NCBI RefSeq assembly: GCF_009498455.1 | Contig: NZ_CP045644.1 | Location: forward strand, 4,777,001 to 4,841,000 | Direction: 5' to 3' | DNA: 64,000 nt | Origin: Variovorax paradoxus | Lineage (GTDB): Bacteria; Pseudomonadota; Gammaproteobacteria; Burkholderiales; Burkholderiaceae_C | Shown here: in pieces, positions 26,713-34,645 of the stretch | Position numbering within the stretch: the first letter of the stretch is position 1 | How the letters are laid out: every line of letters starts with the position of its first letter | The notes under the pieces: generated by a model | Seen by the model: only the letters and a program-made list of their open reading frames with translations | What the model was told of the DNA's origin: nothing | The model's database searches: none | Program-made: the position numbers and the translations under genes

Positions 26713-28538
26713 GCGAACAACACATCAAGGTGCCGGACATCGGCGACTTCGACGAAGTCGCGGTGATCGAGGTGCTGGTCAACGTCGGCGACACGGTCAA
26801 GGCCGAGCAGTCGCTCATCACGGTCGAGTCGGACAAGGCCTCGATGGAAATTCCGTCCTCGGCAGCCGGCGTGGTGAAGTCGCTGGCCGTGAAGGTCGGC
26901 GACAAGGTCAAGCAAGGTTCGGTGGTGCTGACGCTCGAAGTCGACGGGGCTGCTGCGCCTGCGCCGGCTGCTGCAGCGCCCGCACCTGCGGTGGCAGCTG
27001 CCCCCGCGCCCAAGGCGGCTGCACCGGCTCCGGCCGCGGCGGCGCCCGTGGCGACATCCAGCTACGGCGGCAAGGTCGATGTCGAGTGCGACGTGGTCGT
27101 GCTCGGTGCCGGCCCCGGCGGCTACTCGGCCGCCTTCCGCGCGGCCGACCTCGGCCTGAAGGTCGTGCTGATCGAACGCTACGCCACGCTCGGCGGCGTG
27201 TGCCTGAACGTCGGCTGCATTCCGTCGAAGGCGCTGCTGCACGTCGCTTCCGTCATGGACGAGGTCAAGCATTTCGCCGACCTGGGCGTGAGCTTCGCCG
27301 CGCCCACGGTCGACCGCGCCAAGCTGCTCGGCCACAAGAACAAGGTGGTGGGCAAGCTCACCGGCGGCCTCACGGCCATGGCGAAGATGCGCAAGGTGAC
27401 GGTGCTTCGCGGCGTCGGCAACTTCATCGACCCGTACCACCTGGAAGTCGAAGAAACCTCGGGCACGAGCTGGGACACCACCGGCAAGAAGCAGACCGTC
27501 AAGTTCCGCAACGCGATCATCGCGGCCGGTTCGCAGTCGGTGAGCCTGCCCTTCATGCCGAAGGACCCGCGTGTGGTCGACTCGACCGGCGCGCTCGAGA
27601 TGGGGACTGATCCCAAGCGCATGCTGGTGCTGGGCGGCGGCATCATCGGCCTCGAAATGGGCACCGTGTATTCCACGCTGGGTGCGCGCCTCGATGTGGT
27701 CGAAATGCTCGACGGCCTGATGCAGGGCGCCGACCGCGACCTCGTGAAGGTCTGGCAGAAGATGAACGCGCCGCGCTTCGACAACATCATGCTCAAGACC
27801 AAGACGGTCGGCGCTGAAGCCACGAAAGAAGGCATCAAGGTCACCTTCGAGGGCGAGAACGCGCCGAAGGAGCCGCAGGTGTACGACCTCGTGCTGCAGG
27901 CCGTGGGCCGCAGTCCGAACGGCAAGAAGATCGGCGCCGAGAAGGCCGGCATCGCGGTGAGCGACCGCGGCTTCATTCCGGTCGACATCCAGATGCGCAC
28001 CAACGTGCCGCACATCTTCGCCATCGGCGACATCGTGGGCCAGCCCATGCTGGCGCACAAGGCGGTGCATGAGGCGCATGTGGCGGCTGAGGTGATTGCC
28101 GGCGAGCAGAAGGGCGACAAGGAGCTGTCCAGCGCCGCCTTCAACGCACGCGTGATCCCCAGCGTGGCCTACACCGACCCTGAAGTGGCGTGGGTGGGCC
28201 TCACCGAAGACCAGGCCAAGGCCGAAGGCATCAAGGTCAAGAAGGGCCACTTCCCGTGGACTGCTTCGGGCCGCGCCATCGCCAATGGCCGCGACGAAGG
28301 CTTCACCAAGCTGCTGTTCGACGCGGAGACGCACCGCATCCTGGGCGGCGGCATCGTGGGCACGCATGCCGGCGACATGATCGGCGAGATCGCGCTGGCC
28401 ATCGAGATGGGCGCGGACGAGATCGACATCGGCAAGACGATCCATCCGCACCCGACGCTGGGCGAAAGCATCGGCATGGCGGCGGAAGTGGCGCACGGCA
28501 CCTGTACCGACCTGCCGCCGGCGAAGAAGGCGGCCTGA
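26709..28538 (+). CDS. lpdA: Dihydrolipoyl dehydrogenase (E3) with N-terminal lipoyl domain
   Basis: The 609-residue flavoprotein starts with a lipoyl domain (lysine about 43 in [12 protein letters not shown]) and an Ala/Pro linker, then the pyridine-nucleotide disulfide oxidoreductase fold. The FAD motif GAGPGG lies near residue 132, the redox pair in [13 protein letters not shown] follows, then the NAD motif [10 protein letters not shown], and the catalytic HPHPT near the C-terminus. It reoxidises dihydrolipoyl groups of the PDH complex with NAD. Lipoyl-E3 fusions are known in Neisseria and other betaproteobacteria. It is the last gene of the operon and is followed by a terminator. A second, lipoyl-free E3 lies in the sucAB operon. 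Confidence 0.97.
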   Translation: MSEQHIKVPDIGDFDEVAVIEVLVNVGDTVKAEQSLITVESDKASMEIPSSAAGVVKSLAVKVGDKVKQGSVVLTLEVDGAAAPAPAAAAPAPAVAAAPAPKAAAPAPAAAAPVATSSYGGKVDVECDVVVLGAGPGGYSAAFRAADLGLKVVLIERYATLGGVCLNVGCIPSKALLHVASVMDEVKHFADLGVSFAAPTVDRAKLLGHKNKVVGKLTGGLTAMAKMRKVTVLRGVGNFIDPYHLEVEETSGTSWDTTGKKQTVKFRNAIIAAGSQSVSLPFMPKDPRVVDSTGALEMGTDPKRMLVLGGGIIGLEMGTVYSTLGARLDVVEMLDGLMQGADRDLVKVWQKMNAPRFDNIMLKTKTVGAEATKEGIKVTFEGENAPKEPQVYDLVLQAVGRSPNGKKIGAEKAGIAVSDRGFIPVDIQMRTNVPHIFAIGDIVGQPMLAHKAVHEAHVAAEVIAGEQKGDKELSSAAFNARVIPSVAYTDPEVAWVGLTEDQAKAEGIKVKKGHFPWTASGRAIANGRDEGFTKLLFDAETHRILGGGIVGTHAGDMIGEIALAIEMGADEIDIGKTIHPHPTLGESIGMAAEVAHGTCTDLPPAKKAA

Positions 28539-28572
28539 TCGAAAGGCGTCACCGCGCCTTTCGAGCGCCCAC

Positions 28573-28601
28573 AAAAAATCCCGCCGTTGCGGGATTTTTT
28601 T
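28573..28601 (+). terminator. Rho-independent terminator of the pyruvate dehydrogenase operon
   Basis: ATCCCGC and GCGGGAT form a perfect 7-bp stem around CGTT, flanked by six A on the left and a run of seven T on the right, so it may work for both strands. It lies between lpdA and the convergent NlpC/P60 gene. Confidence 0.93.
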
Positions 28602-28625
28602 CGTCCTGGATTCGGGGAAATCGAA

Positions 28626-29201
28626 TCAGTCGCTGGCGTTGGCCATGGCCGCAGCCTTGACCTCGTCGCCCTGGCCGCTGAGCACGCGGCGGGCGCCGTC
28701 GAAGCGACGCTGCCAGTAGCTGCCGTTCATGTCTTCCACACGGACCTGGGCGCCGGAGCGGGGCGAGTGGATGAACTTGCCTTCGCCGACGTAGATGCCG
28801 ACGTGGCTGAAGGTGCGGCGCATGGTGTTGAAGAACACGAGGTCGCCGGGCTTGAGCTGGCTGCGATCGATCTTCTCGGTGGCCGCGGCCTGCTCTTCGG
28901 CGCGGCGCGGGAGCATGTGGCCCACCGTCTGGTTGTACATGGCGCGGACGAAGCCGCTGCAGTCGAAACCGGATTCTGCGGTGTTGCCGCCGCGGCGGTA
29001 GGGGACGCCCAAGAAACCGATGGCGGTCACCACCAAGTCGGAAGTGCGCTCTGTGACGGTTTGGCGAACCTGCTTGAGCTGCCCGATGATGCCTTTGTCG
29101 GCCAGCATTCGTGCCAGCTCGTCATCGGTCTTTTCCTGTTGAGGGGCCGCATGAACAGCGACGGCAAATAGGAGGGACGCGGGTAGGACGAAAAAACGCA
29201 T
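28626..29201 (-). CDS. Exported NlpC/P60 family peptidoglycan hydrolase (C40)
   Basis: The 191-residue protein has a signal peptide (about 1-18, cleavage after AVHA) and a C40 cysteine peptidase domain. The catalytic Cys is about 81 in GFDCSGF, the His about 133 in FSHVGIYVG, and a polar residue such as His about 145 completes the triad. GVPYRRGG before the Cys is the family signature. Such enzymes cut D-Glu-mDAP bonds in cell-wall peptides. It is convergent with the PDH operon and divergent from the PQQ-type dehydrogenase across 241 bp. Confidence 0.93.
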   Translation of the reverse strand: MRFFVLPASLLFAVAVHAAPQQEKTDDELARMLADKGIIGQLKQVRQTVTERTSDLVVTAIGFLGVPYRRGGNTAESGFDCSGFVRAMYNQTVGHMLPRRAEEQAAATEKIDRSQLKPGDLVFFNTMRRTFSHVGIYVGEGKFIHSPRSGAQVRVEDMNGSYWQRRFDGARRVLSGQGDEVKAAAMANASD

Positions 29202-29442
29202 GGCGCGTAGGATATTGATGACGCGCAGTTATGTCAATTTAATCTGAATTGTTGAATGCGTGCGTAAACCATTGATTTACATGAGTTTTTTCGATCCGGC
29301 GGAAGAAAAAATGTAACGGTGAACGTTTATGCGGCATAAGGATTCGAATGTAAACGACTCGGCTGATATGACTTTGAAGTCTTAAAAGTCGACATATGCA
29401 TTCCATTTGTTGTCAAGATGGCCTTAAATTCAGAAAATCTTC
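29202..29442. other. AT-rich divergent intergenic region
   Basis: This 241-bp stretch separates two divergent genes and is much richer in A and T than the rest of the neighbourhood. GACTTT (29370-29375) and AAAGTC (29385-29390) form a perfect inverted repeat, a weak operator candidate. No ORF or RNA gene is visible. Confidence 0.5.
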
Positions 29443-30576
29443 ATGAACTTGCGAAATTTCTCCTTTCGCCGCTCCCTGGGAAGCCTCGTGGTGCTCGCAG
29501 GCTGCACCCTGGCGGTCACGGCCATGGCGCAGGTGCGAACCGAAACCGTCGCCTCCGGTCTTGAGAACCCTTGGGGCGTAGCCTTCCTGCCGGAGGGCCG
29601 TTTCGTGGTCACCGAGAAGCCTGGGCGCCTGCGCCTGGTGGCGGCGGACGGCAGGCTGGGCGCGCCGATCCAGGGTCTGCCGCCCGTTGCGGCGGGCGGG
29701 CAGGGCGGGCTGCTCGACGTGCTGGCCGACATCGGCTTCGCGCAGAACCGCACCCTGTACTTCTGCTATTCGGAACCCGACGCGGCGGGCGGATCGACCA
29801 ACAGCACGGCGCTCGCGCGCGCCCGCCTGTCGGTCGACGGCACGAAGCTGGAAGCGCTGAAGGTCATCTTCAGCCAGAAGCCCAAGGTCGCGAGCCGCGC
29901 GCATTTCGGCTGTCGCATCGTCGAGACCCGCGACGGCCATCTCTTTCTCACGCTCGGGGATCGCTTCAGCCGCAAGGAAGACGCGCAGACGCTCGACAAC
30001 CACCACGGCAAGGTGGTGCGCATCGCCAAGGACGGCAGTGTGCCGAAAGACAACCCCTTCGTCGGCAAGGCGGGCGCGCTGCCCGAGATCTGGAGCTACG
30101 GCCACCGCAACGGGCAGGGCGCGGCCCTTGCCCCCGACGGCCGCTTCTGGATGACGGAGCACGGCCCGCAGGGCGGCGACGAAATCAACATCCCGCGCGC
30201 CGGCATCAACCACGGCTGGCCGGTGATCACCTATGGCGAGAACTACGGCGGCGGCAAGATCGGCGAGGGCATCACCCGCAAGGACGGCATGGAACAGCCG
30301 CTGCATTACTGGGTGCCGTCGATCGCGCCCTCCGGCATGGCTTTCCTGACCAGCGACCGCTACGGCGCCGCCTGGAAGGGCAATCTGTTCGTGGGCTCGC
30401 TGAAGTTCGGCTATCTCGACCGCATCGAGCTGAAGGACGACAAGGTCGTCGCCGAGCACAAGTTGCTGGCCGACGGCCGGGCCCGCATCCGCGATGTGAA
30501 GCAGGGGCCGGACGGGCTGCTCTACGTGCTCACCGACGAGTCCGACGGCAAGTTGCTGCGCCTGCGGCCGAACTGA
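29443..30576 (+). CDS. PQQ-dependent (soluble aldose) sugar dehydrogenase-like protein
   Basis: The 377-residue protein has an N-terminal export signal (about 1-29, ending AMAQ) and a six-bladed propeller of the soluble glucose dehydrogenase/YliI (Asd) type. Family motifs seen are GLENPWGVAFLPEGRFVVTEKPG, GGQGGLLD, SYGHRNGQG, EHGPQGGDE and the closing LPEI/WSYGHRN region with a candidate catalytic His. Enzymes of this type oxidise aldoses in the periplasm using PQQ. No PQQ biosynthesis gene is in the window. The family name does not prove PQQ binding. The gene is convergent with the esterase gene. Confidence 0.87.
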   Translation: MNLRNFSFRRSLGSLVVLAGCTLAVTAMAQVRTETVASGLENPWGVAFLPEGRFVVTEKPGRLRLVAADGRLGAPIQGLPPVAAGGQGGLLDVLADIGFAQNRTLYFCYSEPDAAGGSTNSTALARARLSVDGTKLEALKVIFSQKPKVASRAHFGCRIVETRDGHLFLTLGDRFSRKEDAQTLDNHHGKVVRIAKDGSVPKDNPFVGKAGALPEIWSYGHRNGQGAALAPDGRFWMTEHGPQGGDEINIPRAGINHGWPVITYGENYGGGKIGEGITRKDGMEQPLHYWVPSIAPSGMAFLTSDRYGAAWKGNLFVGSLKFGYLDRIELKDDKVVAEHKLLADGRARIRDVKQGPDGLLYVLTDESDGKLLRLRPN

Positions 30577-30595
30577 AGAATCTATCGTTCGCGGC

Positions 30596-31396
30596 TCAGC
30601 CGGGGCAACCCGGCAACGGGAGCGTCGGCAGCAGGCGGCGCCAGAGCCGCCGCCATTCGGGCCAGTCGTGCCCGCCCTCGGTCGTGACCACGCGTTCCGC
30701 CGGCAGCGCCCCGGCCAGCAACCGGTGGCTGAACGCAAAGCGATCGTCGAGCGCGTAGCCCAGGTACAGCGGCGGTCGGTCGCCGAACGTGCGGGTGTGG
30801 CCGACATAGCCGCGCAGCCATTGCCAAAGCTGCGTTTCGCTGGGCGTGCGCGGGTTGCTGTCCGGCGGCGCATCGAGTGGTCCGCGCCAGCGCGACAGGC
30901 CGCCGGCGTTGGCGATGTCCTGGCTCAGCACGCGTTCGCCCAGATAAGGCGCCAGCACGACCAGGCCGGCAAGGTCGCCGGGGTGCGTCTGGGCGTACAG
31001 CAGCCCGCCGAAACCGCCGACCGAGATGCCTGCGATCCAGATCGCCTTGTAGCCCTGGCGGCGCGCCGGCGCGATCACCTCCCGCTCCAACCGGTCGAGG
31101 ATGGTCTTGTCGCGGTAGTAGCCCATGTGGGCGTCGACGCGCAGCGTGTCGACCGCGAGCCGGTTTTCGTTCAGTGCGTCGATGAAGCCTTCGCGCACGA
31201 ACTCTTCGGGCGCCGAGTACGCACCGGGCAGCAGCACGATCAGCGTGTCGGCGCTGCGGGCGCAACTGCTCTTTTCCAGCGTGGTGGCCATCGGCGCCTC
31301 GGCCGCGCGCAACCCGCCGCAGCCGGCGAGCAGCAGCAGCGAGGCGGCGCCAAAGAGCAGGGCGAGGTGGCGGCGCAGGAGGGACAAGGTCTGCAT
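30596..31396 (-). CDS. Alpha/beta-hydrolase fold lipoprotein
   Basis: The 266-residue protein has a lipoprotein signal peptide with lipobox LLAGC (Cys about 26). The rest is a compact alpha/beta-hydrolase domain: nucleophile Ser about 125 in GISVGG, an acidic residue in YALDDRF and a His in GGHDWPEW near the C-terminus complete a plausible triad. It is probably an envelope-anchored esterase or peptidase; no substrate can be assigned. It lies 10 bp downstream of the HpaB-family gene on the same strand and may share its transcript. Confidence 0.8.
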   Translation of the reverse strand: MQTLSLLRRHLALLFGAASLLLLAGCGGLRAAEAPMATTLEKSSCARSADTLIVLLPGAYSAPEEFVREGFIDALNENRLAVDTLRVDAHMGYYRDKTILDRLEREVIAPARRQGYKAIWIAGISVGGFGGLLYAQTHPGDLAGLVVLAPYLGERVLSQDIANAGGLSRWRGPLDAPPDSNPRTPSETQLWQWLRGYVGHTRTFGDRPPLYLGYALDDRFAFSHRLLAGALPAERVVTTEGGHDWPEWRRLWRRLLPTLPLPGCPG

Positions 31397-31406
31397 CCGC
31401 CGGAGT

Positions 31407-33050
31407 CTAGGCGCCTGGGCGAGCGAGGGTCGGGACCGGCAGATCGACCATCACGGGCTGTCCCGGCACGGTGCAGCCGGTGTCGCAGCACTTGCCGGGC
31501 TGGCGGTTCTTCGTGATGGCGCGGCGCGAGTCGTGCGGCGCGGCGGCCGGCGTGCCGTCGGCCGCGATGCCGCGTTCGAGCAAACGCTCGACCAGTTCGA
31601 CCTTCGAGCCCACCGGGTAGTTGCGCCAGATCTCCTGCTTCATCGCCGCAGGCGAGCCGCCGCCGTGCAGGCTGATCACGCTGTACCAACCGCCCTGGTA
31701 ACCGGCCGTGAGGTCTTCGATGAAGCGGGCTGTCTCGATGCGCTGTTCGTAGGGAATGGCGGGGTTGGCGCGCAGCACGTCCGACAGCCGCGCCGCGGTC
31801 TCGGGGTTGTGGTCTTCGTCCGGGCCGGGCAGGGTGACGATCAGGCCGCCGCTCACGTAGTGCGCGATGCGGTGCATGTCGTAGATCTTGGTGGCCAGCA
31901 GCAGCTTGCCGATGTTGCTGAACACCGGGTCGGGCATGAAGACCTCGCAGTGGTCGTCGACCTTGCCGTAGACGCTGGCCGCCACGCCGCAGGCAAAGAA
32001 GCCCTCGGTGATGGTGATGAGCTCGACCATCTGCTCGCGCAGGTGGCTCTCCTTGCCGGGATCGAAGCCGTTGGCTTCGCACATCAGCGCACCGGCGCCG
32101 ATCAGCAGGTCACCGAAGCCGGCGCGGGCCGCGATGCAGCTGTGGCGGTGGTGCGTGGCGTAGCTGTAGGTCAGGTGGCCCGAGTGCTCCCAAGTTCCAT
32201 CGTTGCCGGCATAGAACACGCGCTCCCACGGCACGAACACGCGGTCGAACATGCACACGCCGGTGCTCTGGCCGTACTTGCGGCTGAAGAGGGCGTCGCC
32301 GTGCTCGAGCATCTCGCCGGGGCGCCCGGCCGGCCGCGCGACGATGGTGAGCCCGGGCGCATCGAGCGGCACGGCGCAGCAGACGGCGAAGTCGGCGTCT
32401 TCCTTGCCCATGTTGCGGCAGGGCATGACCAGCAGTTCGTGCACATAGGGCGCACCGGTCACGATCGCCTTGGTGCCCGAGATGACGATGCCGCGCGCGT
32501 TGCGCTCGACCACGTGCAGGTAGCTGTCGACGTTCGCCTGTTCGTGCGGCCGTCGGCTGCGGTCGCCCTTGGCGTCGGTCATGGCGACGCCCAGCGTCAG
32601 GTCCTGGTCCTGGATGCGGTGCAGGTAGTCGTGAAAGCGGGCCGTGTGCTCGGTGCTGCCGCGCGCGTCGTCGATGCGCGCCGACACCTGGGCGATGGCG
32701 TTGAGCGCGTCGTGCGTCAGGTAGCGCTGGGCGCAGCCGGTTTCCTGGCACACGAGCCGCACGGCCTCGAGCTTGTTCAGCAGGTCGCCCGAACTGGTGT
32801 TGATGTGCGAGAGCCGGTTCACCCGCTTGCCGCTGGTGTGCTGCACGGCGGTCATGAGCGGCGCGTACCCGGACTTCAGCGCGTGGTCGTAGGTGAGGGC
32901 GATGGCGTTGATGCCGGGCTGGAAGGCGGGCTCGTCGGCCACGCTGGCAACGCGGCGACCGTCGACGAACACAGTGGGCGTGTAGCGCCGCAGCGATTCA
33001 CGGTAGTCGGCGCCGGACATCAAGAGGGCGTCGGAAGGCGGGGCATTCAT
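31407..33050 (-). CDS. 4-hydroxyphenylacetate 3-hydroxylase/4-hydroxybutyryl-CoA dehydratase family flavoenzyme
   Basis: The 547-residue protein has the HpaB N-terminal fold (ALLMSGADYRESLR, VADEPAF) and central motifs (TDAKGDRSRRP, GTKAIVTGAPYVHE, FVPWERVF) shared by FADH2 monooxygenases of the HpaB type and by 4-hydroxybutyryl-CoA dehydratase. By recalled alignment with the dehydratase, its cluster ligands C99 and H292 have counterparts (C106, H301) but C103 and C299 look replaced (Y110, A308). A Fe-S dehydratase is thus doubtful and a flavin monooxygenase or isomerase more likely. The C-terminus has an unusual CCDTGC cluster (about 521-526). ATG 33050 (MNAPPS) is preferred, with GGAG upstream, over ATG 33113. 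A TetR gene is divergent; an esterase lipoprotein follows. Confidence 0.82.
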   Translation of the reverse strand: MNAPPSDALLMSGADYRESLRRYTPTVFVDGRRVASVADEPAFQPGINAIALTYDHALKSGYAPLMTAVQHTSGKRVNRLSHINTSSGDLLNKLEAVRLVCQETGCAQRYLTHDALNAIAQVSARIDDARGSTEHTARFHDYLHRIQDQDLTLGVAMTDAKGDRSRRPHEQANVDSYLHVVERNARGIVISGTKAIVTGAPYVHELLVMPCRNMGKEDADFAVCCAVPLDAPGLTIVARPAGRPGEMLEHGDALFSRKYGQSTGVCMFDRVFVPWERVFYAGNDGTWEHSGHLTYSYATHHRHSCIAARAGFGDLLIGAGALMCEANGFDPGKESHLREQMVELITITEGFFACGVAASVYGKVDDHCEVFMPDPVFSNIGKLLLATKIYDMHRIAHYVSGGLIVTLPGPDEDHNPETAARLSDVLRANPAIPYEQRIETARFIEDLTAGYQGGWYSVISLHGGGSPAAMKQEIWRNYPVGSKVELVERLLERGIAADGTPAAAPHDSRRAITKNRQPGKCCDTGCTVPGQPVMVDLPVPTLARPGA

Positions 33051-33114
33051 GGGGGTTGTCTCCAGGGGCTCGTGGGGATCTTTTTCTGACCGTTGGCTTG
33101 AAGATTTAAACATT

Positions 33115-33149
33115 GTTCAATTTTTAGATCAACGTTTGAAAAATTGATC
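33115..33149. promoter_or_regulatory. Inverted repeat between the HpaB-family gene and TetR regulator (candidate TetR operator)
   Basis: GTTCAATTTTT (33115-33125) and AAAAATTGATC (33139-33149) form 11-nt arms with one mismatch around a 13-bp centre. It lies 32 bp before the TetR start and about 65 bp before the divergent HpaB-family start, an ideal place for autoregulation and repression of the divergent gene. The role is inference from symmetry and position. Confidence 0.5.
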
Positions 33150-33180
33150 GGCGAACGGGTCGAGAGCTATAGTCCCGCCT

Positions 33181-33816
33181 ATGCACGCCAAGCTCCAACG
33201 CCGCCAGACCCTCACCGACGCCCGCCGCGCCCTGGTGCTCGACGCCGCCCGCACGGTGTTCGCGGAGGCCGGCATCGAGGGCGCGAGCATCCGTGAAATC
33301 GCCAGGAAAGCCGGCTACACGCCGGGCGCCATCTATTCGTACTTCGAGAGCAAGGAGGCGATCTACGCGGCCTTGCTCGACGAGTCGCTGCTGCGCCTGC
33401 AGGCCGCCGTGGCCGAGGTGGCGGTGTCCGAGAGCCGTCCCGACCAGACCCTGGCCGCCAAGGCCCAGGCCTGGTTCGACTTCTACGCGGCGAACCCGCG
33501 CGACCTCGACCTCGGCTTCTATCTGGTGCATGGCATGCGGCCCCGTGGACTGACGCACGCGCTCGACCACGAGCTGAACGACCGTCTCTACGACGCCCTG
33601 CGCCCCTGCGAAGAGGCGCTGCTGGCTCTGGGCCTCGATGCCGACCTCGCGCAGCAGGAGAACACGGCGCTGTTCGCGCACGGCGTCGGCCTGCTGCTGA
33701 TGCAGCACACGGGGCGCATCCGCATGTTCAAGCAGTCGGCCGATGCGCTGTTCAAGACCTACCTCGCGCAGCTGGTGCAGCGATCGGCCCCGCAGCGCCA
33801 GCGGAAGACGCAGTGA
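33181..33816 (+). CDS. TetR/AcrR family transcriptional regulator
   Basis: The 211-residue protein has an N-terminal TetR helix-turn-helix (about 14-60, with ASIREIARKAGYTPGAIYSYF) and a C-terminal ligand-binding/dimerisation domain. It is divergent from the HpaB-family enzyme gene and likely represses it and itself through the inverted repeat in the gap, released by a substrate or CoA-ester ligand; this is inference. The isochorismatase-family gene follows 62 bp downstream on the same strand. Confidence 0.93.
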   Translation: MHAKLQRRQTLTDARRALVLDAARTVFAEAGIEGASIREIARKAGYTPGAIYSYFESKEAIYAALLDESLLRLQAAVAEVAVSESRPDQTLAAKAQAWFDFYAANPRDLDLGFYLVHGMRPRGLTHALDHELNDRLYDALRPCEEALLALGLDADLAQQENTALFAHGVGLLLMQHTGRIRMFKQSADALFKTYLAQLVQRSAPQRQRKTQ

Positions 33817-33878
33817 AACCCGCTCTTTTCAGTGGTACGGTTCAGCCCAGTTCAACCGATACCTGAAAGAAGAAGTCC

Positions 33879-34484
33879 ATGCTGCTCGACGCCACGCAAT
33901 CCCAACTCGTCCTGGTCGATTACCAGGCGCGGCTGATGCCGGCGATCTTCGAAGGCGAAGCGGCGGCGCGCAATGCAGCACGCCTGGGCCAGATGGCGCA
34001 GTGGGTCGACGTGCCGGTCTGGGGCACCGAGCAGAACCCGTCCAAGCTGGGCGAGAACCTGCCCGAGATCCGTGCCTTCTGCCGCAAGACGCTGGCCAAG
34101 ATGCATTTCAGCGGCGTGGAAGAGGGGCTCGGCGAATGGCTGCGTCCGCCCGCCAAGGCCGCGCCGCAGGGCAACGCCCGCAGCCTGCCCAAGCACCTGC
34201 AGAAGCCCCCGGCCGAAGCTGAAGAGCGCAACACCATCGTGATCGCCGGCTGCGAAGCCCATGTCTGCCTGCTGCAGACCGCGCTCGACCTGCTGGAGGA
34301 CGAGTTCGACGTGTGGGTTGTCACCGACGCCTGCAGCTCGCGCACCGAGCGCAACCGCGACGCGGCCTTCGACCGCCTGGCCGGCGCGGGCGCCGAACTC
34401 GTGACCACCGAGATGGTCGGCTTCGAGTGGCTGCGCACCGCCGAGCACCCGGCGTTCCGCGATCTGCAGGCGCTGATCCGCTAG
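33879..34484 (+). CDS. Isochorismatase-family cysteine hydrolase
   Basis: The 201-residue protein keeps the catalytic Asp-Lys-Cys triad of the superfamily: D14 in LVDYQ, K75 in AKMHF and C130 in EAHVCLLQTA. Members cleave isochorismate, nicotinamide, ureidoacids and other amide or vinyl-ether substrates; no salicylate or siderophore gene nearby points to true isochorismatase activity. A Pro/Lys-rich insertion about 90-115 is not typical of the smallest members. ATG 33879 is preceded by AAAGAAG. The gene is 62 bp after tetR. Confidence 0.88.
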   Translation: MLLDATQSQLVLVDYQARLMPAIFEGEAAARNAARLGQMAQWVDVPVWGTEQNPSKLGENLPEIRAFCRKTLAKMHFSGVEEGLGEWLRPPAKAAPQGNARSLPKHLQKPPAEAEERNTIVIAGCEAHVCLLQTALDLLEDEFDVWVVTDACSSRTERNRDAAFDRLAGAGAELVTTEMVGFEWLRTAEHPAFRDLQALIR

Positions 34485-34645
34485 TCCGCTGATCCACTGA
34501 ATTGCTGTTGAAGGGCAGCCCGGCAACCGGGTGCCGCCCGGATTGCCGCGGCTGTCAGCTTCCCGCAAGATCGGTCCCCATAATTATGAATTCAGTTTCG
34601 GCCTCGTGTCCGGAACGGCATCCATACAACAGGAGACAGATCCCG

